A DNA stretch of 64,000 bases, taken from positions 62,001 through 126,000 of the forward strand of contig VKHL01000023.1 in assembly GCA_015146655.1 (NCBI GenBank), written 5' to 3'. This stretch comes from Ochromonas danica (lineage: Eukaryota > Sar > Chrysophyceae > Chromulinales > Chromulinaceae). Shown in pieces: positions 28,704 through 39,830 of the stretch (positions within the stretch are counted from its first letter, which is position 1; each line of letters opens with the position of its first letter). The notes under the pieces are model-generated. The model searched no databases. It was not told the origin of the DNA and saw nothing but the letters and a program-made list of their open reading frames with translations. Both the position numbers and the translations under genes were made by a program.

Positions 28704-30275
28704 ATGACTATGTCTTCTCTATCTTCTCTCCTATCCACACTTGACACTACTGCTACTACTACAGGAGGAGCTATAGGAAGAGAAGGATCAATTGACATGA
28801 TTACCACCACTACTACCACTACTACTGCTGCCATTGCAACGACTAATTGGAAAGCAGGTCTACTAGCTGCCTTATATCTTTTCCAAGTGACTCCTAAAGG
28901 TTATCTCAATTATTTACCAATTCTCTTAAGAGAACAAAAGACTTCTTTGAAGTCATTAGCAAGTCTTTCTTTATTTACTTTACCTGAACTACTCAAACCA
29001 ATTATTGCTATTTTATTAGATTTTTCAATTTTCTATACTCCTTCAATGAAAAAGTCTTTCTTATTAATGATTGAAAGTAGTCTCATTCTAGTCTATCTCT
29101 TCTATATGAGATTATCAACTACTACTAGTAGTAATAGTAAAATTGAATTAAATCATATTAAAATGTTATTCTTATTGACTAGTTTTTTAACAGCTTTACA
29201 TGATACTGTAGTAGATGGTTTAGCTGTACAAATCTTACAACCTTCTGAACATGCTGTAGGTGCATTAGGACAATATTTTGGATATAAGATAGGGTCTTTA
29301 TTAACAAATGGTATCTTACCTGTCTGGTTAGGAGATCATCATCATCAACAATATTGTACTGCTATTATTGTTATTATGATAGTCATGTGGGGTCTTGTAG
29401 GATGGACTAATTTTACTACCTTGATACCTATATCATATACTAACGATAGTACTAGTAGTAATGAAGAGAAAGGAAAGGTATCATCATCAACAACATCATC
29501 ATCATCATCATCATTAGAGGAGAGAACCATTTCAATCAAAAGCTATCTAAAGAATATTCTTCGTTTAGGTAAAACCTATCTTTGGTGTAGTCATGGAATC
29601 ATCCTAACTTGTTTCTTACTATCCTATAAACTCTTTGAATATGCATTGGATTATCTATGGACCTCTATCTTAGTTGATAATGGGATAAATCGTAAAGTCA
29701 TTGCTCAGACACAATTTCTTTATGGTTCAATTGCAGCCTTAATGGGAGCCTATCTTGGTAAAGAATTAACGAATTATATTCAAAATCATTGTCATTTACA
29801 TCCTTTAATCGCAGTGGCAATCTGTTCTTTATGGAGATTACTAGCTGAGATAATGCAGATATTCTTTGTGTATGTAACTCAGAAAGAAGACAATAGCAAC
29901 ATGATGGTAATGAACATTGTAAACAAAGAAGACTTAGGAGGGAAATGGAAGTCTTTCTTGATTGTTCATTCTCTATTGGAGAATATGTCAGGATCAGCAC
30001 TTACCTCTGTTATGTTCTCTGTATTGCTTACACTATCAGATCCTTCATTACCAACTCTATCTTATGCATATTTAAATGTCATAGTATTAATAGGGATGCA
30101 GTTAGGGAAGTATCTTACGACATTTGCATCAGTAATTGGATATCTACCATTCTGTTGGACATGTTGGGTAGGCAATCTTGTCTTTGCATTTTTAGCATTT
30201 ATTTTGCCATACTCATCAGTCTCACAGAGAAATAGAAATAATATAGACAAACAAGGTTCTAGGAGTTTGTTTTAG
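28704..30275 (+). CDS. SLC33/AmpG-like MFS transporter
   Basis: Single-exon gene; from the ATG at 28704 it encodes 523 residues with about 11-12 membrane segments. The first TM region, WKAGLLAALYLFQVTPKGYL, and the following LPELLKPIIAILLDF resemble the acetyl-CoA transporter (SLC33A1)/AmpG muropeptide permease group. TALHDTVVDGLAVQIL corresponds to the AmpG TM4 block (xxxQDxxxDxxRIxxL). A Ser/Thr-rich hydrophilic loop at about 250-275 divides the halves. The N-terminus has a poly-Thr run. The substrate cannot be inferred. The 5' end of this gene is duplicated downstream at 30325-30460. Confidence 0.82.
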   Translation: MTMSSLSSLLSTLDTTATTTGGAIGREGSIDMITTTTTTTTAAIATTNWKAGLLAALYLFQVTPKGYLNYLPILLREQKTSLKSLASLSLFTLPELLKPIIAILLDFSIFYTPSMKKSFLLMIESSLILVYLFYMRLSTTTSSNSKIELNHIKMLFLLTSFLTALHDTVVDGLAVQILQPSEHAVGALGQYFGYKIGSLLTNGILPVWLGDHHHQQYCTAIIVIMIVMWGLVGWTNFTTLIPISYTNDSTSSNEEKGKVSSSTTSSSSSSLEERTISIKSYLKNILRLGKTYLWCSHGIILTCFLLSYKLFEYALDYLWTSILVDNGINRKVIAQTQFLYGSIAALMGAYLGKELTNYIQNHCHLHPLIAVAICSLWRLLAEIMQIFFVYVTQKEDNSNMMVMNIVNKEDLGGKWKSFLIVHSLLENMSGSALTSVMFSVLLTLSDPSLPTLSYAYLNVIVLIGMQLGKYLTTFASVIGYLPFCWTCWVGNLVFAFLAFILPYSSVSQRNRNNIDKQGSRSLF

Positions 30276-30324
30276 GATAGACTATATATCCTGTCATTAG
30301 AAGAAGACAGAGCAAGTGGAATTG

Positions 30325-30460
30325 TTTTGATTGGAAAAGAAGCTGTGCTATATACACTTTATAAGTGACATGACTATGTCTTCTCTATCTTCTCTCCTAT
30401 CCACACTTGACACTACTGCTACTACTACAGAAGGAGCTACAGGAAGAGAAGGAACTGGCC
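30325..30460 (+). pseudogene. Duplicated 5' fragment of the SLC33/AmpG-like gene
   Basis: About 135 bases starting 50 bases after the transporter stop repeat that gene's own leader and first codons (compare 28665-28790). They include the ACATGACTATGTCTTCTCTA start region, with a few substitutions. The frame ends soon after, so this is a 5' fragment only. Confidence 0.88.
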
Positions 30461-30465
30461 ACTAC

Positions 30466-31330
30466 CGCAGTTAATATAGAGACATTGTGACCCAATAATA
30501 GTAGATGTCAATATCACTGTGCCCAGCAGCAGAGTCACGAAATATGATCAATGAACAGGACCTGTCGCTGACCCTGACCCTAGCCTAGCCTTGGTCAGCT
30601 CTCTCATTGGGTCAAATACCTGGCCATACAACAAGCAGATCTGAACCATCAATAAGCATTCTTTACAGTGAATTAGTCACATGTATGTGACTTCATGCTC
30701 CTCTTCAACATTCCCAGCACATTTGCCATCGGAAGATGGGCAAGAAGAAGGCTTGACAGAGATCTCAATCTCTTTCATACTGAAACTATTTGATTACAAG
30801 CTCTATATCACACACTGTTGTATGTCACCTCACTGCGAATTTCCAACTTTGGCCATCTGAGGTTTATATTCGTGGAATTACAGCAGGAATTAAAGTCACC
30901 ATATGATTTCAGTAGACTTGAGGATTTCCTTGTTTTCTGTCTCTTCTTTCCCAAGGACCACGAGCAAACAACTCATGAAGGACGATACCGCTTGCTGTTC
31001 TAGACGATGCGAGCTTTTCTTCCGTCAGGTGGTATATGAGATGATGCTATCAATATACATGAACCTCAGTATTGCCCAACACCAAGTAGCCACAGTTGGC
31101 ACAACGACACCGATCGAAACGAAGATGTGGAACCAGCCATGAGTAGGGATGGCCTCACCGTTGGGCAGAGAGTCGAAGGTAGATTATACTGTTTATTGGA
31201 CATTGGACACGGATGTAATCGATGACAACCAGCTGAGGGCAGCCATGCCGTCGCAAACCTTGAAAACAGTTTATAACAACACAAGAAGGCATGCAATATC
31301 AGTATACATTGTCGGCAAAAACCAGCGCGC
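30466..31330. other. Unassigned region with gene debris
   Basis: No intact gene. The segment 30505-30545 resembles 37500-37545, the C-terminal coding part of the acyltransferase gene, at roughly 80 percent by eye. Short overlapping frames between 30818 and 31142 show no motif. Confidence 0.45.
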
Positions 31331-33918
31331 AAACGATCAAAATCGTCGTCTCTGTATTGTTTCAAAATAATAGCATTGATTTGAAATAGAATTTTAAATT
31401 CTTTTTCTGAATCTGTGTTCGCAGCTAGTTGAATAGCAAAGATCGAAGAGATATCCCTTGTCAAAGCCTTTTATGGTAAATGATGTAAAACATTGCTCGA
31501 TCTATGAAGAAGAAGTTGACAACGGAATATTGCTTCCTCTCACTTCTGTTGGTGACCCTGTAGTTTGCTATTATTGGATTACAACTAACAACAACGAAAG
31601 CACTCGCTTCCTCTGCATCATCTACTCTTCACTCCACACACTGTCTAACCAACTGGTCGTCTTCTCTCTCAGGGGACATACAGTGCTTTACCTCTTCTCA
31701 GACTTCTCTATCTCTTGCTCTTCTACTGCTTTCTCTTCTTCCCTAACTTATCATAATAATATCCACGACAAGCAGTTGCTGTTCTTCCCGATGGCATTTG
31801 TTTTGCAATCCGCTTCCAGTCACCATCTTCACTCTCATTTACCAGCTTCACCAATAATGCAATCTCTTCCTTTGTCCATCGCTTGTATGGTCTTGCTCCC
31901 ACTCCTAGCTCTTTACATCGCTTAGCTATAGCATCATAAGTTCTGGTCTTCAAGTTAGAGAATAATTGGTCATAATTAAGCCCTTTACTACGCAAGGAAA
32001 TAAGAAGATCATCTTCTTCCTTTGTCCAAGGAGAAGTATTCAATAGTCGACTCAACTCTCTCTCCCATCTTGTATCATATCACACACATACATACACAAA
32101 CAGACCAACAACAATCAATATCCACATTATTGCATGACTCTCAGTAACAATAAACTCACCTCACTTTGCATTCCATCGCTGTCCGAGAAGAAGACAGACA
32201 AGATGCTACAGCATTCCATTTCCCACTATCCCCAAACTGTCTCACTGCTTTCAACAACTCTGCATCTTCCTCTTCAGTCCATAGACTCTCAGCTACTGCG
32301 CGATACTTACTAATACGATAATATCTGTGCATGCATTGTCTTCTAGTATACTGTGGTATATAATTAACAATCAAATTCCAATCCCTTGTCCCATGTTGCT
32401 TTACTGCCTCCAACAACTTGGCATCATCTTCCTTTGTCCATCGTGCCTTCTTTGCCGGAAAAACTTTCTTTTTCAAAGATTGGTAGCGACGCTTCAACGT
32501 ATGATAACATCGCTTAGTTGGCAACAAAGAAAGAAGAGATTGCCAATGCGATCGAACGTGCTTTTGATCCATATCCTCCATGATGACCTTCTTGATGATC
32601 TCATCTTCTTCTGCCTTCCACTCTGATCGATCAACGGAAGGATCCAAAATACTTCTCCATCTACCTCACACCATAGACACATCTACACATGACATGGAGA
32701 AGTCTACATACAGAAGAGGAGGTCTATCTCATACCTTTGTTGGCAACTAACACCAGTTCGACCATCCATGTGAGGAGCTACCTTGGGCCAAGAAGATTCG
32801 CCATACTGCTTCACCAACTCCAACAACTTCGCATCCTCCTACAGAAACAACAACAAACACATGTCACTTACTAGTCTACACCAGACACACATCACACAAT
32901 AGACTGCTGTACTAGGCACTGCTCAAACAGCTCTCATCCTCATCATACAATAGTCCAACTACTCTACCTCTGCACTCCATGCACCTGACTTGATATCTGG
33001 TCGAAGAGCACTATTCCATCGACTACCCACATCCCTATTAGACCTGTGAGGAAAATATCGTCTGGAAATCTCAGACCATTTCTTTCCCAACTCTTCTACC
33101 CCTTTCCTCAGTAACGTGTCTTCTTCTGCTGTCCACCTTCTTTTACCTTCTCTAGCTCCACCTTCATTCTGCTCCTTCTTTAACAACCCATCACCTGAAG
33201 ATGAAGAGAAAGGATTTGTTTCCATTTCCTTCATGCTCATCTCTAAGGAGAATGACAGCAGACGAGCAGTCCCACCAGACCATCCTCCTGCCAACACCCT
33301 CCTGGGTCCATTCACACAATAGCCATAATGAGGAGGAGGAAGAGGATGCTTATAACTCCTATTCACACATCGCGTCAATGGCAAGCCTGGTGGCAAGAAG
33401 GAGAAGGAGCTCACTCCATTGTGAGTGCAGACCAAGAAGATGTAGAAGATGAAGAAGTAGAAGAGGAAGTGGTTGTAAGAGATTGAGCAGAAAGAAGAGA
33501 AGGTTTGTGCCATCATCTTGTTTGTGGTCTGTCTGTTCTTGGTTGTTCTCAGGAAGTCTACTATTCTATTGATGCTCTGATAAGTTCTGATCAATTCTTT
33601 TCTGCAGAAATGACTGCCTAACGTTATTGCTAGTTTCTATATATATATAGTATATAGTAGTATATGGAGTCTAAAGCTGTAGTTCCTAGTGTGTTTAGTG
33701 AGTGATTGGATGTTGTTTTGTTGAATGGAATGGGAAGGAACAGATGGGATCGTGTTCTGCAGAAGTGAGAAATGTGGACTTTTTCAACAACAACATGGGA
33801 CTTTGTGGTGCATGCCACACACACCCAAAATGTGAGAAAATGACGAAAAGTTGTTGGAATGTGGAGAACACTTTATATTTTAGACTATATAGTCTTTTTG
33901 GTTGATATCAACATCTGA
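31330..33918. repeat. Tandem duplication unit 1 (Myb gene and flanks)
   Basis: The unit recurs at 33990-36643 with an offset of about 2725 bases in the 5' part. Leader and upstream sequence (33517-33918 against 36242-36643) appear identical by eye. Exon interiors differ by substitutions and small in-frame indels. Confidence 0.95.
31723..33516 (-). CDS. Seven-repeat Myb/SANT protein with plastid-type leader, copy 1
   Basis: Reconstructed 499-residue protein from exons 32968-33516, 32735-32838, 32160-32660 and 31723-32068, all in phase. Seven Myb/SANT-like helix-turn-helix repeats follow each other: RRWTAEEDTLLRKG, AWSAEEDAKLLELVKQYG, EWKAEEDEIIKKV, ARWTKEDDAKLLEAVKQHG, SLWTEEEDAELLKAVRQFG, PWTKEEDDLLISL and RWTKEEIALLVKL. 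Tandem Myb runs of this sort are known in SNAPC4 and plant R-Myb proteins, which bind DNA. The N-terminus is a hydrophobic signal peptide (FLFYFFIFYIFLVC) ending GVSS before FSFLP. This matches the plastid-import signature of the light-harvesting and other plastid genes here, so the protein is predicted to enter the plastid. The ATG at 33516 is the first in frame; ORF extension upstream has none. Confidence 0.86.
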
Positions 33919-33989
33919 TGGAGGTAACTAGGCTAGCGAGGCCATGTAGTAATGCTATTGCTTCACTATATTGCAGGTGATGATCTGCC

Positions 33990-36643
33990 AACAAATATCG
34001 CAAACGATCAAAACATTGGGTTTTCGCTTTTTTCTCGTCGTCTCTGTATTGTTTCAAAATAATAGCATTGATTTGAAATAGAATTTTAAATTCTCTTTCT
34101 GAATCTGTGTTCGCAGCTAGTTGAATCGCAAAGATCGAACAGATATCCCTTGTCAAAGACTTTTATGGTAAATGATCTAAAAGCATTGCTCGATCTTTGA
34201 ACAGGAAGTTGACAACCAAATGTTGCTTCCTCTCACTTCTGTTGGTGACCCTGTAGTTTGCTATTACCACTAACAACAACTAAAGCACTCACTTCCTCTA
34301 CATCATCTACTCTTCACTCCAAAAACTATATAACCAACTGGTCGTCTTCTCTCTCAGAGGACATACAGTGCTTTACCTCTTCTCAGACTTCTCTATCTCT
34401 TGCTCTTCTACTGCTTTCTCTTCTTTGCTCTCCTTATCTACATAATACTTCTTATAATACATAAGACAAGCACCTGCTGTTCTTTCCGATGGCATTTGTT
34501 TTGCAATCCAATTCCAATTAACTCGACCAACAACTTCTTTACTCTCATTTACCAGCTTCACCAATAATGTAATCTCTTCCTTTGTCCATCGCTTCCATGG
34601 CCTTGCTCCCACTCCTAGCTCTTCATATCGCTTAACTATAGCATCATAAGTTCTGGTCTTCAAGTTAGAAAATAATAGGTCATTATATTTAAGCCCTTTA
34701 CTGCACAAGGAGATAAGAAGATCATCTTCTTCCTTTGTCCAAGGAGAAGTATTCAATAGTCGACTCAACTCTCTCTCCCATCTAGTATCATATCACACAC
34801 ATACATACACAAACAGACCAACAACAATCAATATCCACATTATTGCATGACTCTCAGTAACAATAAACTCACCTCACTTTGCATTCCATCGCTGTCCGAG
34901 AAGAAGACAGACAAGATGCTACAGCATTCCATTTCCCACTATCCCCAAACTGTCTCACTGCTTTCAACAACTCTGCATCTTCCTCTTCAGTCCATAAACT
35001 CTCAGCTACTGCGCTTCCACTATGATACTTACTAATACGATAATATCTGTTCATACATTTTACTCTATTATACTGTGGAAGATAACTAGCAATCAAATTC
35101 CAATCCCTTGCCCCGTGTTGCTTTACTAATTCTAACAACTTGGCGTCATCTTCCTTCGTCCATCGTGCCCACTTTACAGGAAATAATTGATTCTTCAAAA
35201 GCCGGTAGCGATTTCGTAAAGCATGATCAGTTCGCTTTGTAGGCAACAAAGAAAGAGGAGATTGCCAATCTGATCGAACATACTTCTGATCCATATCCTC
35301 CATTATGACCTTCTTGATGATCTCATCTTCTTCTGCCTTCCACTCTGATCGATCAACGGAAGGATCCAATGCAAGTCTCCATCTACCTCACATCATAGAC
35401 ACATCTACACATGACATGGAGAAGTCTACATACAGAAGAGGAGGTCTATCTCATACCTTACAGAGCATCTAGAACCTGGTCGACCATCCATGTGAGGAGC
35501 TATCTTGGACCAAGAAGATTCGCCATACTGCTTCACCAACTCCAACAACTTCGCATCCTCCTACACAAACAACAACAAACACATGTCACTTACTAGTCTA
35601 CACCAGACACACATCACACAATAGACTGCTGCACTAGACACTGCTCAAACAGCTCTCATCCTCATCATACAATAGTCCAACTACTCTACCTCTGCACTCC
35701 ATGGACCTATCTTGATATCTGGTCGAAGAGCATTATTCCATCGAATACGCACATCATTGTTAGACTTGTGAGGAAGATATCGTCTGGAAATCTCAGTCCA
35801 TTTCTCTCCCAACTCTTCTATACCTTTCCTCAGTAACGTGTCTTCTTCTGCTGTCCACTTTCTTCTGCCTGCTCTAACTCCACCTTTATTCTGCTCCTCC
35901 TTCAACAACCCATCACCTGAAGATGAAGAAAAAGGGTATGTTTCCATTTCCTTCACGCTCATCTCTAAGGAGAATGACAGCAGACGAGCAGTCCCACCAG
36001 ACCATCCTACTGCCAACACCATCATGGGTCCATTCACATGATAATTATAACGAAGAGGAGGAGGAAGATGATGCTTATATCTCCTATTAGCACATAGTGT
36101 CAATGGCAAGCCTCGTGGCAAGAAGGAGAAGGAGCTCACTCCATTGTGAGTGCAGACCAAGAAGATGTAGAAGATGAAGAAGTAGAAGAGGAAGTGGTTG
36201 TAAGAGATTGAGCAGAAAGAAGAGAAGGTTTGTGCCATCATCTTGTTTGTGGTCTGTCTGTTCTTGGTTGTTCTCAGGAAGTCTACTATTCTATTGATGC
36301 TCTGATAAGTTCTGATCAATTCTTTTCTGCAGAAATGACTGCCTAACGTTATTGCTAGTTTCTATATATATATAGTATATAGTAGTATATGGAGTCTAAA
36401 GCTGTAGTTCCTAGTGTGTTTAGTGAGTGATTGGATGTTGTTTTGTTGAATGGAATGGGAAGGAACAGATGGGATCGTGTTCTGCAGAAGTGAGAAATGT
36501 GGACTTTTTCAACAACAACATGGGACTTTGTGGTGCATGCCACACACACCCAAAATGTGAGAAAATGACGAAAAGTTGTTGGAATGTGGAGAACACTTTA
36601 TATTTTAGACTATATAGTCTTTTTGGTTGATATCAACATCTGA
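33990..36643. repeat. Tandem duplication unit 2 (Myb gene and flanks)
   Basis: Partner of 31330-33918. The only sequence not shared is a spacer of about 70 bases between the units. A conserved downstream open frame (ending 33908 here, 31066-31464 in the other unit) starts MTRDI.SIFAIQLAANTDSE in both, then diverges after a deletion of about 20 bases in unit 1. I do not recognise it. Confidence 0.93.
34373..36241 (-). CDS. Seven-repeat Myb/SANT protein with plastid-type leader, copy 2
   Basis: Reconstructed 524-residue paralogue of the gene at 31723-33516, from exons 35690-36241, 35457-35560, 34873-35382 and 34373-34781; frames join. The signal peptide and its GVSS/FSFLP cut region are identical to copy 1. 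All seven Myb repeats are kept, with differences concentrated in the third recognition helices (for example SWSKIAPHMDGRPGSRCSVR against SWPKVAPHMDGRTGVSCQQR). This suggests altered DNA specificity rather than decay. The spacer before the last repeat is longer by several residues, and the C-terminus is extended and charged (DKESKEEKAVEEQEIEKSEK) where copy 1 ends GKKRKQ. Both copies appear functional. Confidence 0.86.
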
Positions 36644-37383
36644 TTTGATTTTAATTATTGGATTTAAGTAATGAAAGTTACAACTGATCTTTTAAACATT
36701 CGTTAATGTATTTTGAGTGTGAAATCCAAGATCTATCGTCATGGAAATAGACCGATGATATATTTTAGACATAACAAAACACGAATGCGGTTGATGCAAA
36801 AGGAACAGCAAACAATTAAAAGCGCGAAAACTCCTTAATTGATTCTAAGGCTCTAAAGCTGAGTGATCTAAATTATGAGGGAGCATATCATTGCTTAGAC
36901 AAGATCTTTGCATTGGCGTTGTCTCCTAGTTAGTATAAGTTTGTGTTTTTCTCTTGTCATGAGGCGAATGAAAGAACATTGCTTGGAATTAAATTAACCA
37001 CATTTTAAAATCGACACTATACATTATTATTCTCCTGCGTTGAACTAATTGATTCGAAGACAACAGCTTTACATCCTCTTTGGATAGTTCACAGAGCTGC
37101 TATCCTTCCGCGGCCATATTTATTGATACAACCGCACCTTATAATGCTCTGTTGCCTATTAGACTGTACTTTCTAGGAAATGTATGCTCAGTCTCCAAGG
37201 TAAATAAAAAGGTCAACAGCAAGCTTCTAGCAGTTAGTTTTAGGATATATCACTGAAAGCTTATAAATCCTATCACATCACTATTGCATATTGTATGACA
37301 GAACAAGTAGCACAGACCAGTTTATATACAGACATTGTGGCAGCAGCCATATTGTTCATCATATTACCCAGAACATGTTTGTA
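36644..37383. other. Intergenic region, no gene
   Basis: AT-rich, no coding frame of note. Parts of 37230-37345 weakly resemble debris at 30265-30495 downstream of the SLC33/AmpG-like gene. Confidence 0.5.
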
Positions 37384-38502
37384 TTACTCATCCTTCTTCA
37401 CTTGTACATCAACACGTTTCTTTGCAAAGAGGTTGAATATTTGTTGTATGATAAAGATGAGCAAGCATCCTACTCCTCCCAACAGGCCAATGCCAATTAC
37501 ATGAGATATCAACACCACTGTGCCAAGCAGCAAGGCGACCAACGTGGCTATGACAGGATTAGGCGGACCATCTGGAAAAGGACGTTCAGGCGAAGCGTTC
37601 TTCTCTAATATTAAACGATTCGTAGCCTCTTGAATGCGTTGGCTGAAGTGTTCTGGACTCTCATCTGCAGCTAAAACAATTGGTGCTCCAAGATAAGTGT
37701 CAAGCTTAATGACTCTTGGACATAAGGAGTTTCCAAAGCAAAGCAAGAGCCAAAGCAATACAAGAGGAAGATAGAGAATATTCTTAGTCAATCGGAACTG
37801 TCTCATGAAATGTGCTGCTTGTTTAGCAGAGTAGTTATACCATGATGGTGTCGTGAGAAAGATATCCTCACAATGCTTGGTATAGAATGGAATTACTGAT
37901 GTTTGTTGACCTAGAGCTTTCTGTTTACATATAGATCTAACAAATCCTGGTACTTCTTTCCATTTTAATTGATACATTTCATCATATTGTTTATGACATT
38001 CTTCTTCTCCACCCGGTAGGAGAAGTAGTGGATGGTCGATGGAAGTCAAGACATTTGCAAAATACTCACTGTTAGAGGGTTTGGTACCATTCGACTGCAC
38101 AGGCCTACTTGGTAAGACTCGGAAAAGAGGTAAGGCTTGGCCTAGAATGGGTATTTTGAACAATAAATCCGTCACGATGACATGACATCGAAGAGAACAA
38201 ACGAAATACATGATGTCAATCGTAGGACGAGAGTGATAGCCTATAAGAAGAGTGTTAGGTTTATCTAATAATGGTGAGACAGAATGTTCATCGTGAATTT
38301 CATATCCATGCCAATAATCTGCAAATTGTTTGACTCGATCAATGAAGATGATATGAACGAAAGAGGCAAAAGCATCTTGAAGAAATTCCATTATTTGAGA
38401 CCATGTCATCATCATTGTCATCACAGCAAGGATAGCAGGGATAGGCAATAATAGTAAGAGTAATGATAGCAACAACAGCAAAGCAGTCATTCCCATTCTC
38501 AT
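37384..38502 (-). CDS. TMEM68-like PlsC/DGAT-type acyltransferase
   Basis: Intronless 372-residue membrane protein of the TMEM68 branch of the glycerolipid acyltransferase superfamily. It transfers fatty acyl chains to glycerolipids or alcohols at the ER. The catalytic block is IGYHSRPTIDIMYF with His90 and Asp96, having five residues between them as in TMEM68 (YHGAIPID). The acceptor-binding block is LLLPGGEEECHK (162-171), corresponding to LPGGxxE. An N-terminal hydrophobic stretch (residues 6-32) acts as anchor. Two further hydrophobic segments lie near 245-262 and 325-360 and end in a basic tail (FAKKRVDVQVKKDE) resembling a KKxx-type ER-retrieval ending, though not exactly placed. The start is the first ATG (38502). 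Confidence 0.85.
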   Translation of the reverse strand: MRMGMTALLLLLSLLLLLLPIPAILAVMTMMMTWSQIMEFLQDAFASFVHIIFIDRVKQFADYWHGYEIHDEHSVSPLLDKPNTLLIGYHSRPTIDIMYFVCSLRCHVIVTDLLFKIPILGQALPLFRVLPSRPVQSNGTKPSNSEYFANVLTSIDHPLLLLPGGEEECHKQYDEMYQLKWKEVPGFVRSICKQKALGQQTSVIPFYTKHCEDIFLTTPSWYNYSAKQAAHFMRQFRLTKNILYLPLVLLWLLLCFGNSLCPRVIKLDTYLGAPIVLAADESPEHFSQRIQEATNRLILEKNASPERPFPDGPPNPVIATLVALLLGTVVLISHVIGIGLLGGVGCLLIFIIQQIFNLFAKKRVDVQVKKDE

Positions 38503-38804
38503 TCTCTCGTCGGATTAGAATTCGCTCAGAAAATGATCCGCCAGAACACGGCAGTTTGGCCCGGCAAGTAACCCCTGTACTTGTACCAGGGCCTTGTATC
38601 GGTCGGTTTTTTGGGGTCGATCGAAAAAAGCCGAGATTCGATACGATACTTCTTAAGTTAACGTCTACAAAGTCAAATGTAATTATCAAGATTTAGGTGG
38701 ACTCAAGCATTAATTAATCTCAACAATAGGAGATTCGTTCTCTTCCGCACGAGATCCTTTCAAAATCCTAGAACGCAGAGGATAGTGAACATCGGCTGAC
38801 ACCT

Positions 38805-39190
38805 AAATAGCACGGAGATAGATCAAATTTCTTGCCAAGCTACTACCAAGAGTGCTCCTTTCGTCAGTAATTGTTCTTCCAGCCAAGGAAAACAATCTCT
38901 CCGATGAAGCAGAAGTTGCAGGAATGCACAATACTTACGAGCAATCATACTCAGACACAGTATTTGTGAGCATTCTCTCCCCACCACAATAGTGGTTCCT
39001 GCTCATACAACTGCGTAGTAGGCAGCTTAGGAATAGACAAATAGCGAGACGCTTCATCTATAACTTCCAGCAGCTCTGAGTGGCGTGAGAAGACGAAGAC
39101 GGACACATTTTCTGAGATTTTCTGGAGTTTTGGATTTTTCTGGATTTGGGGGACTTCAATCGTTGAATCCAACACAAAATGCGATTGCCG
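38805..39190 (-). mobile_element. hAT transposase C-terminal remnant
   Basis: Decayed end of a hAT-family DNA transposon. One frame (39175 down to about 38951) reads ASRYLSIPKLPTTQLYEQEP then LLWWGENAHKYCV, the family WW block of the dimerisation domain. A shifted frame further on gives IPATSASSERLFSLAGRTIT then DERSTLGSSLARNLI, the highly conserved hAT C-terminus. The two parts lie in different frames with an intervening stop. No upstream catalytic domain or terminal inverted repeats were found nearby. Confidence 0.9.
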
Positions 39191-39334
39191 GAATAAATTA
39201 GAATGCTCAGTGGAAGTGAGAGGAGGCTTGAGGTTCTAGTTAAAAGTTACCTCCCTTGTCAGCCATAGCCAGCGATTGATCATAATCTAGCTAATTAATT
39301 GATTAACAGCCTGTTGATTGGAGAAGTCTCATAT

Positions 39335-39470
39335 ACTGTCTAACCAACTGGTCGTCTTTCTCAGACGAAATAGCGTGCTTAACCTCTTCTCAGACTTCTC
39401 TACTGTAAGCCATACGACAAGCATTTGCTGTTCTGACTGATTTCATTTCTTTTGTTCCGCACAAGGAGAG
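39335..39470 (-). pseudogene. Fragment of the Myb-repeat gene 3' end
   Basis: About 130 bases (ACTGTCTAACCAACTGGTCG at the start, then a stretch like GACAAGCATTTGCTGTTCT) match the 3' part and downstream flank of the two Myb genes (31640-31800, 34330-34500) with substitutions and gaps. It is a third, dispersed and decayed copy of that 3' end. Confidence 0.75.
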
Positions 39471-39830
39471 GGACGCACCCCCGCACAATAATATGCTGGC
39501 TAATTCCTGGAATTAATACATGCAGTAATGCTTTGATATTCTTGTGGAACAAGACTTTGCAACAGCCTTTGCCTGCAATTTGCAAAATTGTAAAGCTTTC
39601 TATGTGTTCTTTTTTAAGCCATGTGTTCACAGTGAGTTTAAAGAATAATATCATGGAAGTTGACAGATGACATCAGTTAGATGTTACAAAAATCAATGTA
39701 ATTGATGAAAGAAGGAAAATCAAACAATATAAAGCATGAAAATTTCATATATATCATTCAAAAACCCAATGATCATCGTTGATCGACGATCCAAGACACG
39801 ACGGAGCCTGTCGTCGCCTAGAACTGATAT

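Noticed and set aside
39480-39520. Short string resembling small-subunit rRNA
   Set aside because: Only about ten bases match a common rRNA phrase, with no further similarity on either side.
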